This document shows positions 37,753-47,747 of a DNA stretch of 64,000 nt, piece after piece. Where the stretch lies: assembly GCA_030680605.1 (NCBI GenBank), contig JAUXUQ010000002.1, positions 1-64,000 on the forward strand. The letters are read 5' to 3'. The notes below the pieces were generated by a model. It made no database searches and had not been told where the DNA came from. It worked only from the letters and a program-made list of their open reading frames with translations. The translations under genes and the position numbers were made by a program. The stretch is from Gammaproteobacteria bacterium. Its GTDB lineage: Bacteria; Pseudomonadota; Gammaproteobacteria; SURF-13. Numbering within the stretch: the stretch's first letter is position 1; every line of letters starts with the position of its first letter.

Positions 37753-37944
37753 AGGCATCTCCTGTGGTGTACGTGAGCGGGCCGGGTAATCCCTTGAGCC
37801 TTAATTCATACCTACGGGAACCCCCATATCGATGTTGTTGTGCATGTCCTCCCCTGGAGGAAAGCCTGATACGTCGTCCGGGTTCCCACTTGAACCCCCA
37901 GGTTCAAGGTCGAAGGTCAGTCACGGCACCGGCGGGAGATGCCT
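37753..37944 (+). ncRNA. ssrS: 6S RNA
   Basis: About 190-nt RNA that binds sigma-70 RNA polymerase and mimics an open promoter. The closing stem is GGCATCTCC (37754-37762) with GGAGATGCC (37935-37943). Inside are features matching E. coli 6S RNA by memory: GAGCGGGCCGG, CCCTTGAGCC, TTCATACC in the left half of the bubble, AAGCCT and the CTTGAACC...GGTTCAAGG hairpin on the 3' side. The position between zapA and the 5-formyltetrahydrofolate cyclo-ligase gene is diagnostic. Exact ends are estimated. Confidence 0.9.
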
Positions 37945-38005
37945 CCAGTTTTTCGGTCGCGCAGCCCGCCGCATGTTTGCGGCCATGCGCCGGTAGATAA
38001 CCTGA

Positions 38006-38590
38006 ATGCCTTCCCGTTCCGATATCCGCTCCCGATTGCGGCAACAACGACGCGCACTCAGCGCCGAGGCGCGCCTGTTGAGTGCGCGCCAGGTGGCGCA
38101 GCAGCTGGTCGCCAGCCCGGTGTTTCGAGCCGCCCGCCGCATCGCCTTTTACTGGCCGAGCGATGGCGAAATCGACGTGCTGCCGGTCTTGCAGTATGCC
38201 TGGGCGTGCGGCAAGACCTGTTATCTCCCGGTGCTGTGGCGTTGCAACCGGCTCGGTTTTGCCGTCTGCCGCACAGGGGGCGCGTTGACGCTCAACCGGT
38301 TTGGCATCCCCGAACCGGTGTTGCCTGTACGCCAGCTGGTCAGCGCCCTGGCGCTTGATCTGGTGTTGTTGCCGTTGGTGGGGTTTGACGCGCAGGGCTA
38401 TCGTTTGGGGATGGGTGCGGGTTTTTATGACCGCACGCTGGCCCACCGCAGCCGGGGCTTGCGCTGGCGTCGCCCGCGTTTGGTGGGTGTCGCCTACGAC
38501 TTTCAGCAAGTACCAAACATAGTACCGGCACCGTGGGATGTGCCGCTGGATGCGGTCGTCACGCCAATCCAGTGGCATGTCCCGCGCTGA
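38006..38590 (+). CDS. 5-formyltetrahydrofolate cyclo-ligase
   Basis: Converts 5-formyl-THF to 5,10-methenyl-THF using ATP. The 194 residues show the N-terminal Arg-rich helix (RLRQQRRALSAEARLLSARQ), FYWPSDGEID, and the ATP/folate motif LVGFDAQGYRLGMGAGFYDR. It follows the 6S RNA gene by about 60 bases, as in E. coli (ygfA/fau), where it can be processed from the same transcript. Confidence 0.95.
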   Translation: MPSRSDIRSRLRQQRRALSAEARLLSARQVAQQLVASPVFRAARRIAFYWPSDGEIDVLPVLQYAWACGKTCYLPVLWRCNRLGFAVCRTGGALTLNRFGIPEPVLPVRQLVSALALDLVLLPLVGFDAQGYRLGMGAGFYDRTLAHRSRGLRWRRPRLVGVAYDFQQVPNIVPAPWDVPLDAVVTPIQWHVPR

Positions 38591-38614
38591 CGCATTTTTA
38601 GGCATAATGGTGAC

Positions 38615-39919
38615 ATGAACAGCAAGGAATTCGCGCGCCGCCGCAAAGAGCTGATGCAGATGATGGGCAAAGGCGCGATGGCCATCCTGCCTGCCGCACC
38701 GCAGCGCCTGCGTAACCGTGATGCGGAATATCCCTATCGTCAGGACAGCGATTTTCACTACCTCACCGGCTTCCCGGAGCCGGAGGCGGTGGCGGTGCTG
38801 ATTCCGGGGCGCAAGCACGGTGAATACGTTTTATTCTCACGTGAGCGCGACGTCGAAAAGGAAACCTGGAGCGGCCGTCGTGCCGGACAGGAAGGCGCGT
38901 GTGCTGAATATGGCGCCGATGATGCGTTCCCCATCAGTGATATCGACGACATACTGCCCGGCCTGATGGAACACTGCGAGCGCGTGTTCTATGCCATGGG
39001 CCAGGAGTTTGACCAGCGCTTGATGCAGTGGGTGAACCAGATCCGGCAGCAGTCACGCAGTGGCTCACACCCGCCTACCGAGTTTGTCGCACTCGATCAT
39101 CTGGTGCATGAGATGCGGCTGTACAAAAGTCGCGCCGAGAGCAGCACCATGCGCAAGGCGGCGCGGATCAGCGCCGCTGCCCACCGGCGCGCCATGACAA
39201 CGTGCCGCCCCGGGATGATGGAATACCAGCTCGAAGCGGAACTGCGGCATGAGTTTATGCGCTCCGGCAGTCAGGCCGTCGCCTACAATCCCATCGTCGG
39301 CGGCGGTGCCAATGCCTGCATCCTGCACTACACCGAAAATAATATGATGCTGAATGATGGCGATCTGGTGCTCATCGATGCCGGTGCTGAACTCGATAAT
39401 TACGCCAGTGATATCACGCGCACCTTTCCCGTTAACGGACAATTCTCGGCAACGCAGCGCGCCATATACGAGATTGTGCTGGCGGCCCAGGATGCCGCAA
39501 TCAGCAGGATCAGCCCCGGCAATCACTGGAACGAACCGCATGAGGCAGCAGTGCGGGTGCTGACGCAGGGGCTGCTTGATCTCGGCCTGCTCAAGGGCAA
39601 GCTGGCGGCGTTACTCAAGAGTGAGGCCTATCGCCGCTTCTACATGCACCGCACCGGTCACTGGCTGGGCATGGACGTGCATGACGTCGGTGACTACAAG
39701 GTGGGCGGCGTCTGGCGCATGCTGGAGCCGGGCATGGTGCTTACCGTCGAGCCCGGGCTGTACATCCCTGTCGGCAGTAAAGGGGTGGCGAAGAAATGGT
39801 GGAACATCGGCGTGCGCATCGAGGACGATGTGCTGGTGACGGCGAACGGCCACGAGGTGTTGACGGCCGGGGTGCCGAAGACCGTGGCCGAGATTGAGAG
39901 TCTGATGCGCAAACAGTGA
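38615..39919 (+). CDS. pepP: Xaa-Pro aminopeptidase PepP
   Basis: Metallopeptidase releasing N-terminal residues before proline. The 434 residues have the aminopeptidase P N-terminal domain ([20 protein letters not shown]) and the pita-bread catalytic domain with metal ligands in [33 protein letters not shown] and TVEPGLYIP. The pepP-ubiH pair is a conserved order and follows 6S RNA/5-FCL here. It lies one base upstream of the ubiH start. Confidence 0.95.
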   Translation: MNSKEFARRRKELMQMMGKGAMAILPAAPQRLRNRDAEYPYRQDSDFHYLTGFPEPEAVAVLIPGRKHGEYVLFSRERDVEKETWSGRRAGQEGACAEYGADDAFPISDIDDILPGLMEHCERVFYAMGQEFDQRLMQWVNQIRQQSRSGSHPPTEFVALDHLVHEMRLYKSRAESSTMRKAARISAAAHRRAMTTCRPGMMEYQLEAELRHEFMRSGSQAVAYNPIVGGGANACILHYTENNMMLNDGDLVLIDAGAELDNYASDITRTFPVNGQFSATQRAIYEIVLAAQDAAISRISPGNHWNEPHEAAVRVLTQGLLDLGLLKGKLAALLKSEAYRRFYMHRTGHWLGMDVHDVGDYKVGGVWRMLEPGMVLTVEPGLYIPVGSKGVAKKWWNIGVRIEDDVLVTANGHEVLTAGVPKTVAEIESLMRKQ

Positions 39920-39920
39920 T

Positions 39921-41147
39921 ATGGCTACCGACTACGACATCCTGATTGTTGGCGGCGGTATGGTCGGTGCCAGCCTCGCCTGTGCACTGGGCAGAGACAC
40001 AGCACAACCACGGGTCGGCGTGGTGGAGGCCATGGCGTTCAACCACGTACAGCAGCCGAGCTACGATGCGCGCACTACCGGGCTGTCATACGGCAGTCGC
40101 CGTATTCTGGAATCCATGAATGTGTGGGATGGCATTGCGGCTGAAGCGGTGCCGATCAAAAAAATTCACATCTCGGATCGTGGACATTTCGGGCGCACGC
40201 GTCTCGCCAGTGCCGATCATGGTGCGGAGGCGTTTGGCTATATCGTGGAGAACCGCGTGCTGGGTGCGGCGATGATGCAACGCATGACGGTTGCGGCCAA
40301 TGTGGAGCTGCTGTGTCCGGCTACCCTGCGTGATCTCAATGTCGACGCTGATGCCGCGCACGCAACCATCGTCCGGGATGACGGGCGCGAGCAACTGCTG
40401 CATGCACGGCTGGTCGTGATCGCCGATGGCCAAAAATCCGTTGCCCGTGAGCGGCTCGGTATCAGTACAAAACAGCGGGACTATGGCCAGAGTGCGCTGG
40501 TGACGACAGTGACATCTGGGCGCGGGCATGACCATACTGCCTTTGAACGCTTCACCCATACCGGCCCGCTGGCGATATTGCCGTTAAAAGAAAGCCGTTG
40601 TGCGGTGGTGTGGACGTTAAGTGCGGATGAGGTCGAGGCCGTGCTGGCGCAGAGTGATGCAGAATTTTTGCAGGGGTTGCAGGCACATTTCGGCAGCCGC
40701 CTTGGCAGGCTGAGTGCGCCCGGTACGCGGCGGGTGTATCCACTGATGCTGCAATGTGCCGAAACCCTGGTGCGCCCGCGCGCCGTGCTGATCGGTAATG
40801 CCGCACACACTCTGCATCCGATAGCCGCGCAAGGCTTTAATCTGGGTCTGCGTGATGCAGCGGTGCTCGCGGGTCTGGTGCACGAGACAGTGAGTCACGG
40901 CGGCGATCCGGGTGACGCACAGCTGCTGGAGAGTTATGTCCGGCAACGGGCGCGTGACCAACGCAGTGTGACGGCCTTCACCGACGGCCTGGTGCGGTTG
41001 TTTTCCAATGATTTCCTGCCGCTGGTGCTGGCGCGTAATGCGGCACTGGTAGCGGCCGATATCATTCCCGCGCTCAAGCGTTCCATAGGGCGCCGGGCCA
41101 TGGGGCTGGCGCATTACAGCCGTCTGCGGCGTCAAAACCGCGCATAA
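39921..41147 (+). CDS. ubiH: Ubiquinone biosynthesis FAD monooxygenase UbiH
   Basis: 2-octaprenyl-6-methoxyphenol hydroxylase-type flavoprotein for aerobic ubiquinone synthesis. The 408 residues carry the FAD motif [17 protein letters not shown] at the N-terminus, a DG motif ([10 protein letters not shown]) and [21 protein letters not shown], typical of the UbiH/UbiF/VisC family. The family has close paralogues; the pepP neighbour favours UbiH. The gene starts one base after the pepP stop. Confidence 0.92.
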   Translation: MATDYDILIVGGGMVGASLACALGRDTAQPRVGVVEAMAFNHVQQPSYDARTTGLSYGSRRILESMNVWDGIAAEAVPIKKIHISDRGHFGRTRLASADHGAEAFGYIVENRVLGAAMMQRMTVAANVELLCPATLRDLNVDADAAHATIVRDDGREQLLHARLVVIADGQKSVARERLGISTKQRDYGQSALVTTVTSGRGHDHTAFERFTHTGPLAILPLKESRCAVVWTLSADEVEAVLAQSDAEFLQGLQAHFGSRLGRLSAPGTRRVYPLMLQCAETLVRPRAVLIGNAAHTLHPIAAQGFNLGLRDAAVLAGLVHETVSHGGDPGDAQLLESYVRQRARDQRSVTAFTDGLVRLFSNDFLPLVLARNAALVAADIIPALKRSIGRRAMGLAHYSRLRRQNRA

Positions 41148-41187
41148 TACCGAAACTGTTTATGTTAATCTGCATTGAGGTGAGCGC

Positions 41188-41631
41188 ATGAAGAAGACAT
41201 GGATATTGGTGGCACACCGCTCGGGCGCCCGGTTGTTTGAAAATGATGGTCCGGGCAAGGGCCTGAGGGCCGTGCGGGAGATTGCCAACCCGGAGGGGAG
41301 GCTTAAAACCCATGATATTACTTCGGACAGACCCGGGCGCACTTCCGACAGTCAAGGTACGCACCACAGCTATGGTAAGGAACTGCATGACCCCAAGGAG
41401 CACCTGGCACAGCAATTTGCCAGGCAACTGGCGGGCGTGTTGAATGACGGCCGCAACCAGCATTGCTATGACCAGCTGGTTCTGGTCGCCGACCCGCGCT
41501 TTCTCGGCGAACTGCGCGAGGCGCTCGACCAGGCGACTGCCGCACTGGTCACGGCCACATTAAACAAGGATCTGGTCAACGTCGATGATCATGATATCCT
41601 GCAGCACCTGAGTGATGTGATCAGGTTGTAG
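41188..41631 (+). CDS. Host attachment protein-like (AtsE family)
   Basis: 147-residue cytoplasmic protein of the family annotated as host attachment protein after the Agrobacterium gene; it has an eRF1/Pelota-domain-like fold in database descriptions. Segments WILVAHRSGARLFEN and DQLVLVADPRFLGELREAL are characteristic. Despite the family name, no role in attachment is supported by context; it is a single gene after ubiH. Function uncertain. Confidence 0.85.
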   Translation: MKKTWILVAHRSGARLFENDGPGKGLRAVREIANPEGRLKTHDITSDRPGRTSDSQGTHHSYGKELHDPKEHLAQQFARQLAGVLNDGRNQHCYDQLVLVADPRFLGELREALDQATAALVTATLNKDLVNVDDHDILQHLSDVIRL

Positions 41632-41654
41632 CATCACATCCGGTTATGCAGCGT

Positions 41655-42206
41655 CTACCGGACCAGGTGTGAAATATTTTTAAATTCTGCGTGGGCGGCA
41701 TCTCGCAGCCACTCAAACAACACAGACTCGGTGTTGGTCACCACGACGTCACTGTGACGCAGGCGTGCGAGGGCGTTTTGATGATGCCCTTCGGCGCGCG
41801 AGCAGACGGCGTCTTCAATTACAAATATTTCCCGGCCAGCACGCTTCAGCTCCAGCGCAGTTTGCAGAATACACACGTGCGTTTCCATGCCAGCGAGAAT
41901 GACCTGTGCGCGGCCGCTCGCGTTCAGTGCGTCCATGAAGCCCGCTGCCGCACAACAGGAAAAACAGGTTTTTTCTATCGGTATTGTCTGGGCCGGGAGC
42001 AGTGCCGCAAGCCCAGCCTCGGTGTTACCCAGGCCCTTGGGGTATTGCTCGGTAACGAGCAGCGGGATGTTTAACAGGGTGGCAGCCTGCAGCAGTGTGC
42101 CGCTGTTGCGCAACAGGCGTTCGCGTGCGGCGTCCGGCATGGCGGCGCTGAGTCGTGTTTGCGCATCGACCAAGACCAGGAGACTGTCACTTGCTCTGCA
42201 CAACAT
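41655..42206 (-). CDS. Isochorismatase family hydrolase
   Basis: 183-residue cysteine hydrolase of the isochorismatase superfamily (YcaC-like). The N-terminal Asp in LVLVDAQTRL, the Lys in IPIEKTCFSC and the nucleophile Cys in GMETHVCILQTALEL form the expected triad. Substrate unknown. It lies 36 bases downstream of the TolC-like gene in the same direction, so it may be the last gene of the efflux operon; whether it modifies an exported compound is open. Confidence 0.88.
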   Translation of the reverse strand: MLCRASDSLLVLVDAQTRLSAAMPDAARERLLRNSGTLLQAATLLNIPLLVTEQYPKGLGNTEAGLAALLPAQTIPIEKTCFSCCAAAGFMDALNASGRAQVILAGMETHVCILQTALELKRAGREIFVIEDAVCSRAEGHHQNALARLRHSDVVVTNTESVLFEWLRDAAHAEFKNISHLVR

Positions 42207-42242
42207 TAGCGTAGTCCCCCTTGCCGAACTCCATGGGGTTGC

Positions 42243-43559
42243 TTACGGATGTAGCCAGGTGTTGATGTGTGCCAGATCGGCCGGGCTTAATGTGCCCGCT
42301 GCCTGTTTGAGCCGCAGGGTCTGCAGGATGTAGTCGTAGCGGGCACGGGCATGGTCACGCTCCGTGCGGAACAGCTCACGCTGTGCATCCAGCACATCCA
42401 CCTCGGTGCGGGTACCGACCTCGAGTCCCACCCTGGTGGACTCGAGTGCGGTGTGGTTGGAGGTAACGGCCTGTCGCAGTGCCTGTACCCGGCTGATATT
42501 GGCGGTTACCGAGAGGTAGGCATCACGCGTCTGCCGCAGCACGCTGCGTTGTTGCTGTTCCAGTATGGCCAGCGCCTGGCTGTGTCTGGCGTGTGCCTCG
42601 CGCGTGCGCGAGTTGATGAGGCCGCCCTGATAGAGTGGAACATTGAGTTGGAGTGTCAGTGTGTCGCCCAGTGTTTCGCTGCCGCCGAAGCGCCCACCGC
42701 CGGATTCCGCGAAGATCCGGTTGCCGACGATATCGACGCTGGGGTAGTGGCCGGCGCGTTGTCGTTCAATTTCCTCGAGGGCGATTTCAGCGCCGGACTG
42801 GGCGGCGCTGATCAGCAGATTTTGCCGCAACGCGGTATCTGCCCACTGCTGTATGTCCTGTGGCTCGGGTGTAACCAACGGGATCTCTGCTTGCAGCGGG
42901 ATCAGGCCGCCATGTGGTTGCGCAGTAATTTCCCGTATCGCCTCATGGGCCGAGGCCAGTCGCCGTTCGGCGTCAATTTCCTGGGCCACGGCCGAGTCAT
43001 AGCGCGCCTGGGTCTCTTGTACATCGGTGATGGCAACCAGACCGACGTCAAAACGCTGCTGGCTTTGTTCGAGTTGCTGGCCTATGGCCTTTTTCTCGGC
43101 TAATGCAAACACCAGATTATCCTGCGCCGCCAGCACGTCGAAGTAGGCCGTGGCGACGCGCGTCATGAGCTCCTGTTCGGCGGCATTGTAGATGGCCTCG
43201 GCCTGGGCAATACGGGCATCGGCCTGGCGTAATTGCACATAGGTATCGCGGTGATAGACCGGCTGGGTGAGCGTGAGGCTGTAGCCGTTGCTGTTGAAGT
43301 GTGTTACACCGGCAGCGCTGGCGGGCTGCGAGATGTCCAGCCGATTGGCGGTGGTGTTGGCGTTGGCGCTGATGGTGGGCAGCAACAAGGCCTCGCTCTG
43401 CGGCTTGCTTTCAAGCACGGCAAGCCGCGCAGCCTCGGCACCTTTCAGTTGCGCATCGTTTTCCTGCGCCAGACGGTAGACGTCGAGTAAATTCTCGGCG
43501 TGTGCGGGAACTGCAAAGGCAGAGATGGAAAAACACAAGGCGAGGAGGCTGTGGCGCAT
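42243..43559 (-). CDS. TolC family outer-membrane efflux protein
   Basis: Outer-membrane channel of 438 residues for a tripartite exporter. A signal peptide ends near AHAENLLDVYRLA, the usual mature TolC start. Two repeats of the outer-membrane efflux domain follow, with long coiled-coil helices and the NVPLYQGGLINSRTREAHARH segment of the family. Gene order adaptor-RND pump-TolC on one strand, with a three-base gap from the pump, shows it serves this RND system; it may also serve others. Confidence 0.93.
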   Translation of the reverse strand: MRHSLLALCFSISAFAVPAHAENLLDVYRLAQENDAQLKGAEAARLAVLESKPQSEALLLPTISANANTTANRLDISQPASAAGVTHFNSNGYSLTLTQPVYHRDTYVQLRQADARIAQAEAIYNAAEQELMTRVATAYFDVLAAQDNLVFALAEKKAIGQQLEQSQQRFDVGLVAITDVQETQARYDSAVAQEIDAERRLASAHEAIREITAQPHGGLIPLQAEIPLVTPEPQDIQQWADTALRQNLLISAAQSGAEIALEEIERQRAGHYPSVDIVGNRIFAESGGGRFGGSETLGDTLTLQLNVPLYQGGLINSRTREAHARHSQALAILEQQQRSVLRQTRDAYLSVTANISRVQALRQAVTSNHTALESTRVGLEVGTRTEVDVLDAQRELFRTERDHARARYDYILQTLRLKQAAGTLSPADLAHINTWLHP

Positions 43560-43562
43560 GGG

Positions 43563-46500
43563 TTATACCGCTCGTTCTGAAGCAGACTCGGGCATATAGG
43601 ATACCTGTTTCCGCGCGCGCGATACCAGCGTATACACCGTGGGAATCACGAACAGGGTGAGCAACGTACCGAGCAGCAGGCCACCGACGATGACCCAGCC
43701 GATGGGCTGGCGGCTCTCGGCGCCCGCGCCGCTGGCGAGCGCGAGCGGCAATGTGCCCAACACCATGGCGGCGGTAGTCATCAGGATGGGACGCAGACGC
43801 AGGCTGGAGGCTTCGATCACGGCGCTGCGCAGATCGTGGCCACGGGCCTGCAGTTTATTGGCAAAGTCCACAATCAGGATGCCGTGCTTGGTGATCAGGC
43901 CGATCAGCATCACCATGCCGATCTGGCTGTAGACATTGAGTGTGCCGCCCGTGAGCTTGAGCGCCAACAGCGCACCGGTAATGGCGAGCGGTACAGTAAG
44001 CATGATGGTGAAAGGGTCGATGAAACTCTCGAATTGTGCGGCGAGCACGAGATAAATAAACAGCAGCGCAAGCACAAATGTGAGATACAAGGCGGCGCCG
44101 GATTCCTTGAATTCCAGCGATTGACCGTCCAGCGAGGTTCGCGCACTGGGGGGCAGGGTTTCCCTGGCAGTCTTCTCCATGAAATCGAGTGCGTCGCCGA
44201 GCGAATGTCCGGGGGCGATGTTGGCGCTGATGGTGGCCGAACGCAGGCGGTTGAAGTGATTCAGTTCTTTGGGCGCAACGTCTTCTTGCACGCGCACGAT
44301 ATTGGAGAGTTGTATCAGTTGCCCGTCGTTGCCGCGCACAAAAATAGACGAGAGATCGCTGGGGTCGCGCCGTTCCGCGTCGCGCAGCTTGACGATGACA
44401 TCATACTGTTCACCTTCACGCTTGAAGCGCGTCACCTGACGTCCGCCGAGCAGGGTTTCCAGGGTGTGGCCGACCGTGTCGACACCGACGCCGATGCTGG
44501 CGGCCTTGTCGCGATCCAGCTCCACGCTGAGACGCGGCTTGTTGAGCTTGAGGTCGCTGTCGAGATTTACCAGCCCAGGAAACTGCGACAGCTTGGCAGT
44601 AAAGTCGTCCACCAGGGTTTGCAGCTCCGCGTAGGATCCAGCCTGGATGACAAACTGTACCGGCGGATTGCGAAAGCTTTGTCCCAGTGACGGCGGGCTG
44701 ATGGGGAAGGCCAGCACGCCGGGCAGCATGAACATCTGGGGGCCGAGCGCGGCCGCGATCTGCTGCGCCGAACGTGTCCGCTGTTCCCAGGGCTTGAGGT
44801 TCACAAACGAAAGCGCCATGGTCACCGGGTTGGGCCGCTCAAGTCCGGGGGCGACGACCATAAAGTAAGTGTTGACCTCGGGCACCTGGGCATACAGTTG
44901 TTCGATCTGCTGCGCATAGCGGTCGGTATAGCCCATGGTGGAACCCTCGGGCGAGAACATGAGCCCGATCAGGATGCCGCGATCTTCAAGCGGTGCCAAC
45001 TCCGACTTGATCATGACGAACAGGCCTGCGCTGCTGGCCGCCACCAGTGCGCCAATCAGGATCACGGCCAGGCGCTGGTTAAGTGCGCGCGTGAGCAGGC
45101 GCTGATAACCCTGGTTGAGCGCAAGCAGCCACTGCTCACTCAACTGATACAGTCGACTGTGGCTCTTTTCATGGCGCAGGATTTTTGAGCACATCATGGG
45201 TGTGAGCGACAGCGCGACAAAGCCGGACACCAGTACCGCCGCCGCGACAGTGAGCGCAAATTCGGCGAACAAACGCCCGGTATTGCCGGTGGCGAAGGCC
45301 AGCGGCGTGAATACCGCTACCAGGGTGAGTGTCATGGCAATGACCGCGAAGGCGATCTCTTTACTGCCTTCCAGCGCGGCAGCCAGCGGCGCCATGCCGT
45401 GCTCAATGCGGCGCTGAATGTTCTCCAGCATGACGATGGCGTCATCTACCACCAGACCGATAGCGAGTACCAGCCCGAGCAGGGTGAGGATATTGATGGA
45501 GAAGCCCATGGCATACAGGAAGATGCAAGCGCCGATCAGCGATACCGGGATGGTGACAAACGGAATCAGGGTTGCGCGCAGCGTGCGCAGAAACAGGAAG
45601 ATGACCAGCATCACCAGCACCAGCGCTTCGAGCATGGTAGTAAACACAGCGTCTATCGACTTTTCAATAAATACGGACTGGTCGAAGGCCACCTTTAACT
45701 GCATGCCTTCGGGCAGGGCCGCCACGATTTTGGGCAGCTCTTCTTTGACTGCTTGCCCCACGGTGAGTGTGTTGGCGGTGGACTGTTTGACGACGCCGAG
45801 ACCCACGGCCGGGTTGCCGTTCACACGCACGGCGTTACGCTCGTCCGCCGGCCCGATCTCGGCATTGCCCACATCGCTCAGGCGCACCGGGTAACCGGAC
45901 ACTTGGCGGATGATGATGCGGTTGAATTGCTCCGGCGTGCGTAAATCGGTTTCGGTCAGTACGGTGAACTCACGCTGGTCGCTCTCGATGCGGCCGGAAG
46001 GAATTTCCAGGTTCTGGCTGCGCAGCGCGTCTTCCACGTCCTGTGGTGTGAGCTGGTAGGCCGCGAGGCGGTCACGGTCGAGCCAGATGCGCATGGCAAA
46101 ACGCCGCTCGCCGCCGATGATCACGCTGGCCACGCCGGACAGCGTTTGCAGGCGGTCTTTCACAATGCGGCTGGCGTAATCCGTGATTTCCAGCTGGTCG
46201 TGGTGATCGCTGGAGAAGGCGATCCAGATGATGGCCTGGGCGTCGGCTTCAATCTTTGCCACCACTGGTTCGTCCACGTCGTCCGGCAACCGTCCGCGCG
46301 CGCGCGACACCCGGTCGCGCACATCACTGGCGGCCGCATCCGGGTCGCGGGTACGTACAAATTCCACGGTGATCTGGCTTACTTCTTCGCGACTCGTGGA
46401 TTTGATGGTTTTGATGCCTTCGATGCCGGAGAGGGTGTCTTCCAGTGGCCGCGTCACCTGGCTTTCTATCACCGGGGCGCTGGCGCCGGTATAGACGGTA

Positions 46501-46643
46501 CGCACCGACACGATGGGTGCATCGATGTTGGGGTACTCGCGCACCGTAAGACGTTGATAGGAGATGATGCCGATCAGTACCAGCAACAGGCTCATCACCG
46601 TTGCCAGCACCGGTCGGCGGATGGAGAGTTCGGAAAGTGTCAC
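43563..46643 (-). CDS. RND multidrug efflux permease (HAE-1 type)
   Basis: Inner-membrane proton-driven pump of 1026 residues with twelve predicted helices and two large periplasmic loops, as in AcrB/MexB. Transmembrane helix 4 carries GLVVDDAIVMLEN with the proton-relay Asp pair; TM10 has the matching Lys region in GLITKHGILIVDFAN. Hydrophobic, drug-type export is likely, since there are no heavy-metal-efflux signatures. Its start overlaps the adaptor stop by four bases. Confidence 0.95.
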   Translation of the reverse strand: MTLSELSIRRPVLATVMSLLLVLIGIISYQRLTVREYPNIDAPIVSVRTVYTGASAPVIESQVTRPLEDTLSGIEGIKTIKSTSREEVSQITVEFVRTRDPDAAASDVRDRVSRARGRLPDDVDEPVVAKIEADAQAIIWIAFSSDHHDQLEITDYASRIVKDRLQTLSGVASVIIGGERRFAMRIWLDRDRLAAYQLTPQDVEDALRSQNLEIPSGRIESDQREFTVLTETDLRTPEQFNRIIIRQVSGYPVRLSDVGNAEIGPADERNAVRVNGNPAVGLGVVKQSTANTLTVGQAVKEELPKIVAALPEGMQLKVAFDQSVFIEKSIDAVFTTMLEALVLVMLVIFLFLRTLRATLIPFVTIPVSLIGACIFLYAMGFSINILTLLGLVLAIGLVVDDAIVMLENIQRRIEHGMAPLAAALEGSKEIAFAVIAMTLTLVAVFTPLAFATGNTGRLFAEFALTVAAAVLVSGFVALSLTPMMCSKILRHEKSHSRLYQLSEQWLLALNQGYQRLLTRALNQRLAVILIGALVAASSAGLFVMIKSELAPLEDRGILIGLMFSPEGSTMGYTDRYAQQIEQLYAQVPEVNTYFMVVAPGLERPNPVTMALSFVNLKPWEQRTRSAQQIAAALGPQMFMLPGVLAFPISPPSLGQSFRNPPVQFVIQAGSYAELQTLVDDFTAKLSQFPGLVNLDSDLKLNKPRLSVELDRDKAASIGVGVDTVGHTLETLLGGRQVTRFKREGEQYDVIVKLRDAERRDPSDLSSIFVRGNDGQLIQLSNIVRVQEDVAPKELNHFNRLRSATISANIAPGHSLGDALDFMEKTARETLPPSARTSLDGQSLEFKESGAALYLTFVLALLFIYLVLAAQFESFIDPFTIMLTVPLAITGALLALKLTGGTLNVYSQIGMVMLIGLITKHGILIVDFANKLQARGHDLRSAVIEASSLRLRPILMTTAAMVLGTLPLALASGAGAESRQPIGWVIVGGLLLGTLLTLFVIPTVYTLVSRARKQVSYMPESASERAV

Positions 46644-47746
46644 GGCGTGTCAGCGGTCGGTGGCTGGGTATCGCTGTCCGGCGTAAGCGGGCGCACCGGC
46701 GCGCCGTCACGTAGTTTGGTCTGTCCGGCCGTGACTACGGCATCGCCGGCCTGCAGGCCGTTGGTGATTTCCACCGCGCCTGCGCTGCGTTCACCGGTTT
46801 GCACGACGGTCTGCACCGCCTTGCCATCGACAATGCGATAGACGATCTGCTTGCTGTCGAGCGGTACCAGTGCCTGCTCCGGCACCAGCACGGCATCAGG
46901 ACGGGTGTCGAGCACCAGCGACACGCGGGCAAACATGCCGGGGCGCAGCAGCTGATCGGGATTGGGCACCCGCGCACGCAGCAACAGGGTGCGTGTCTGT
47001 TCATCTACGCGCGGGTCTATGGCGTAGATACTGCCGCTGAAGCTCTGTGCAGGGTAGGCATCTACCTGCAACACGGCCTCCTGCCCCGGCTTGACCGACG
47101 CGAGATAGTTTTCCGGTACACGGAAATCGAGTTTCAGTGTCTGGATGTCCTCCAGGTTGACGATGTCCTGCCCTTCCTTGACGTAATCACCGACACTGAC
47201 CTGGCGCAGCCCCAGTATGCCGGCAAAGGGGGCGGTCAGACGGGTCTTGGCCAGCCGTGCCTCGGCCAGCGCCAACTGGGCCTGCGAGCTGCGCAGATTT
47301 TCCTGCGCCTCATCGTAGTTCTGCTGGCTTAACAGTTTTTTCTGCAGCACATCGCGCGCGCGGTCGAAGTTGAGCTGATTGAGTCGCACCATCGCCGCAC
47401 TCTCCGCGCGCTGGGCCCGTTGCTCGGAGTCGTCGAGCCGGATCAGTGCGACGCCCGCCTTGACGGTATCGCCCTCGGTAAAATGTATCGACATGATGCG
47501 GCCGGCGATCTCGGAGCGGATAATCACCGACTCGTTGGCGCGTAAGCTGCCAACGGCGCTGACACTGCGTTTGACTACACCATTGTAGGCAGTGGCTGCC
47601 TCTACCGGCAGCGCCATCGCGCCCGGCGGGCCGCCTTTGGCATTGGCGCCGCCGGGTGGGTTGTTGTCACTGCAGGCGTTCAGTAGTAGCAGGCTGCCCA
47701 GCAGGAGGGTAGGTACCGCAAGGCGGGCTGTTCGGGTCGGACACAT
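46640..47746 (-). CDS. RND efflux periplasmic adaptor lipoprotein
   Basis: Membrane fusion protein of 368 residues linking pump and TolC channel. ATG 47746 is one base after the tetR stop and gives a lipoprotein signal ending LLLLNAC (Cys25); the longer frame overlaps tetR and is rejected. Layout: lipoyl halves around VSAVGSLRANESVIIRSEIAGRI, a coiled-coil hairpin (about 110-165), a second lipoyl half with KTRLTAPFAGILG, then beta-barrel and membrane-proximal domains. It is coupled to the RND gene by overlap. Confidence 0.94.
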   Translation of the reverse strand: MCPTRTARLAVPTLLLGSLLLLNACSDNNPPGGANAKGGPPGAMALPVEAATAYNGVVKRSVSAVGSLRANESVIIRSEIAGRIMSIHFTEGDTVKAGVALIRLDDSEQRAQRAESAAMVRLNQLNFDRARDVLQKKLLSQQNYDEAQENLRSSQAQLALAEARLAKTRLTAPFAGILGLRQVSVGDYVKEGQDIVNLEDIQTLKLDFRVPENYLASVKPGQEAVLQVDAYPAQSFSGSIYAIDPRVDEQTRTLLLRARVPNPDQLLRPGMFARVSLVLDTRPDAVLVPEQALVPLDSKQIVYRIVDGKAVQTVVQTGERSAGAVEITNGLQAGDAVVTAGQTKLRDGAPVRPLTPDSDTQPPTADTP

Positions 47747-47747
47747 G

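Noticed and set aside
41638-41661. TCCGGT/ACCGGA inverted repeat between the host-attachment-like and isochorismatase genes as a terminator
   Set aside because: Short stem, long loop and no adjacent T-run.
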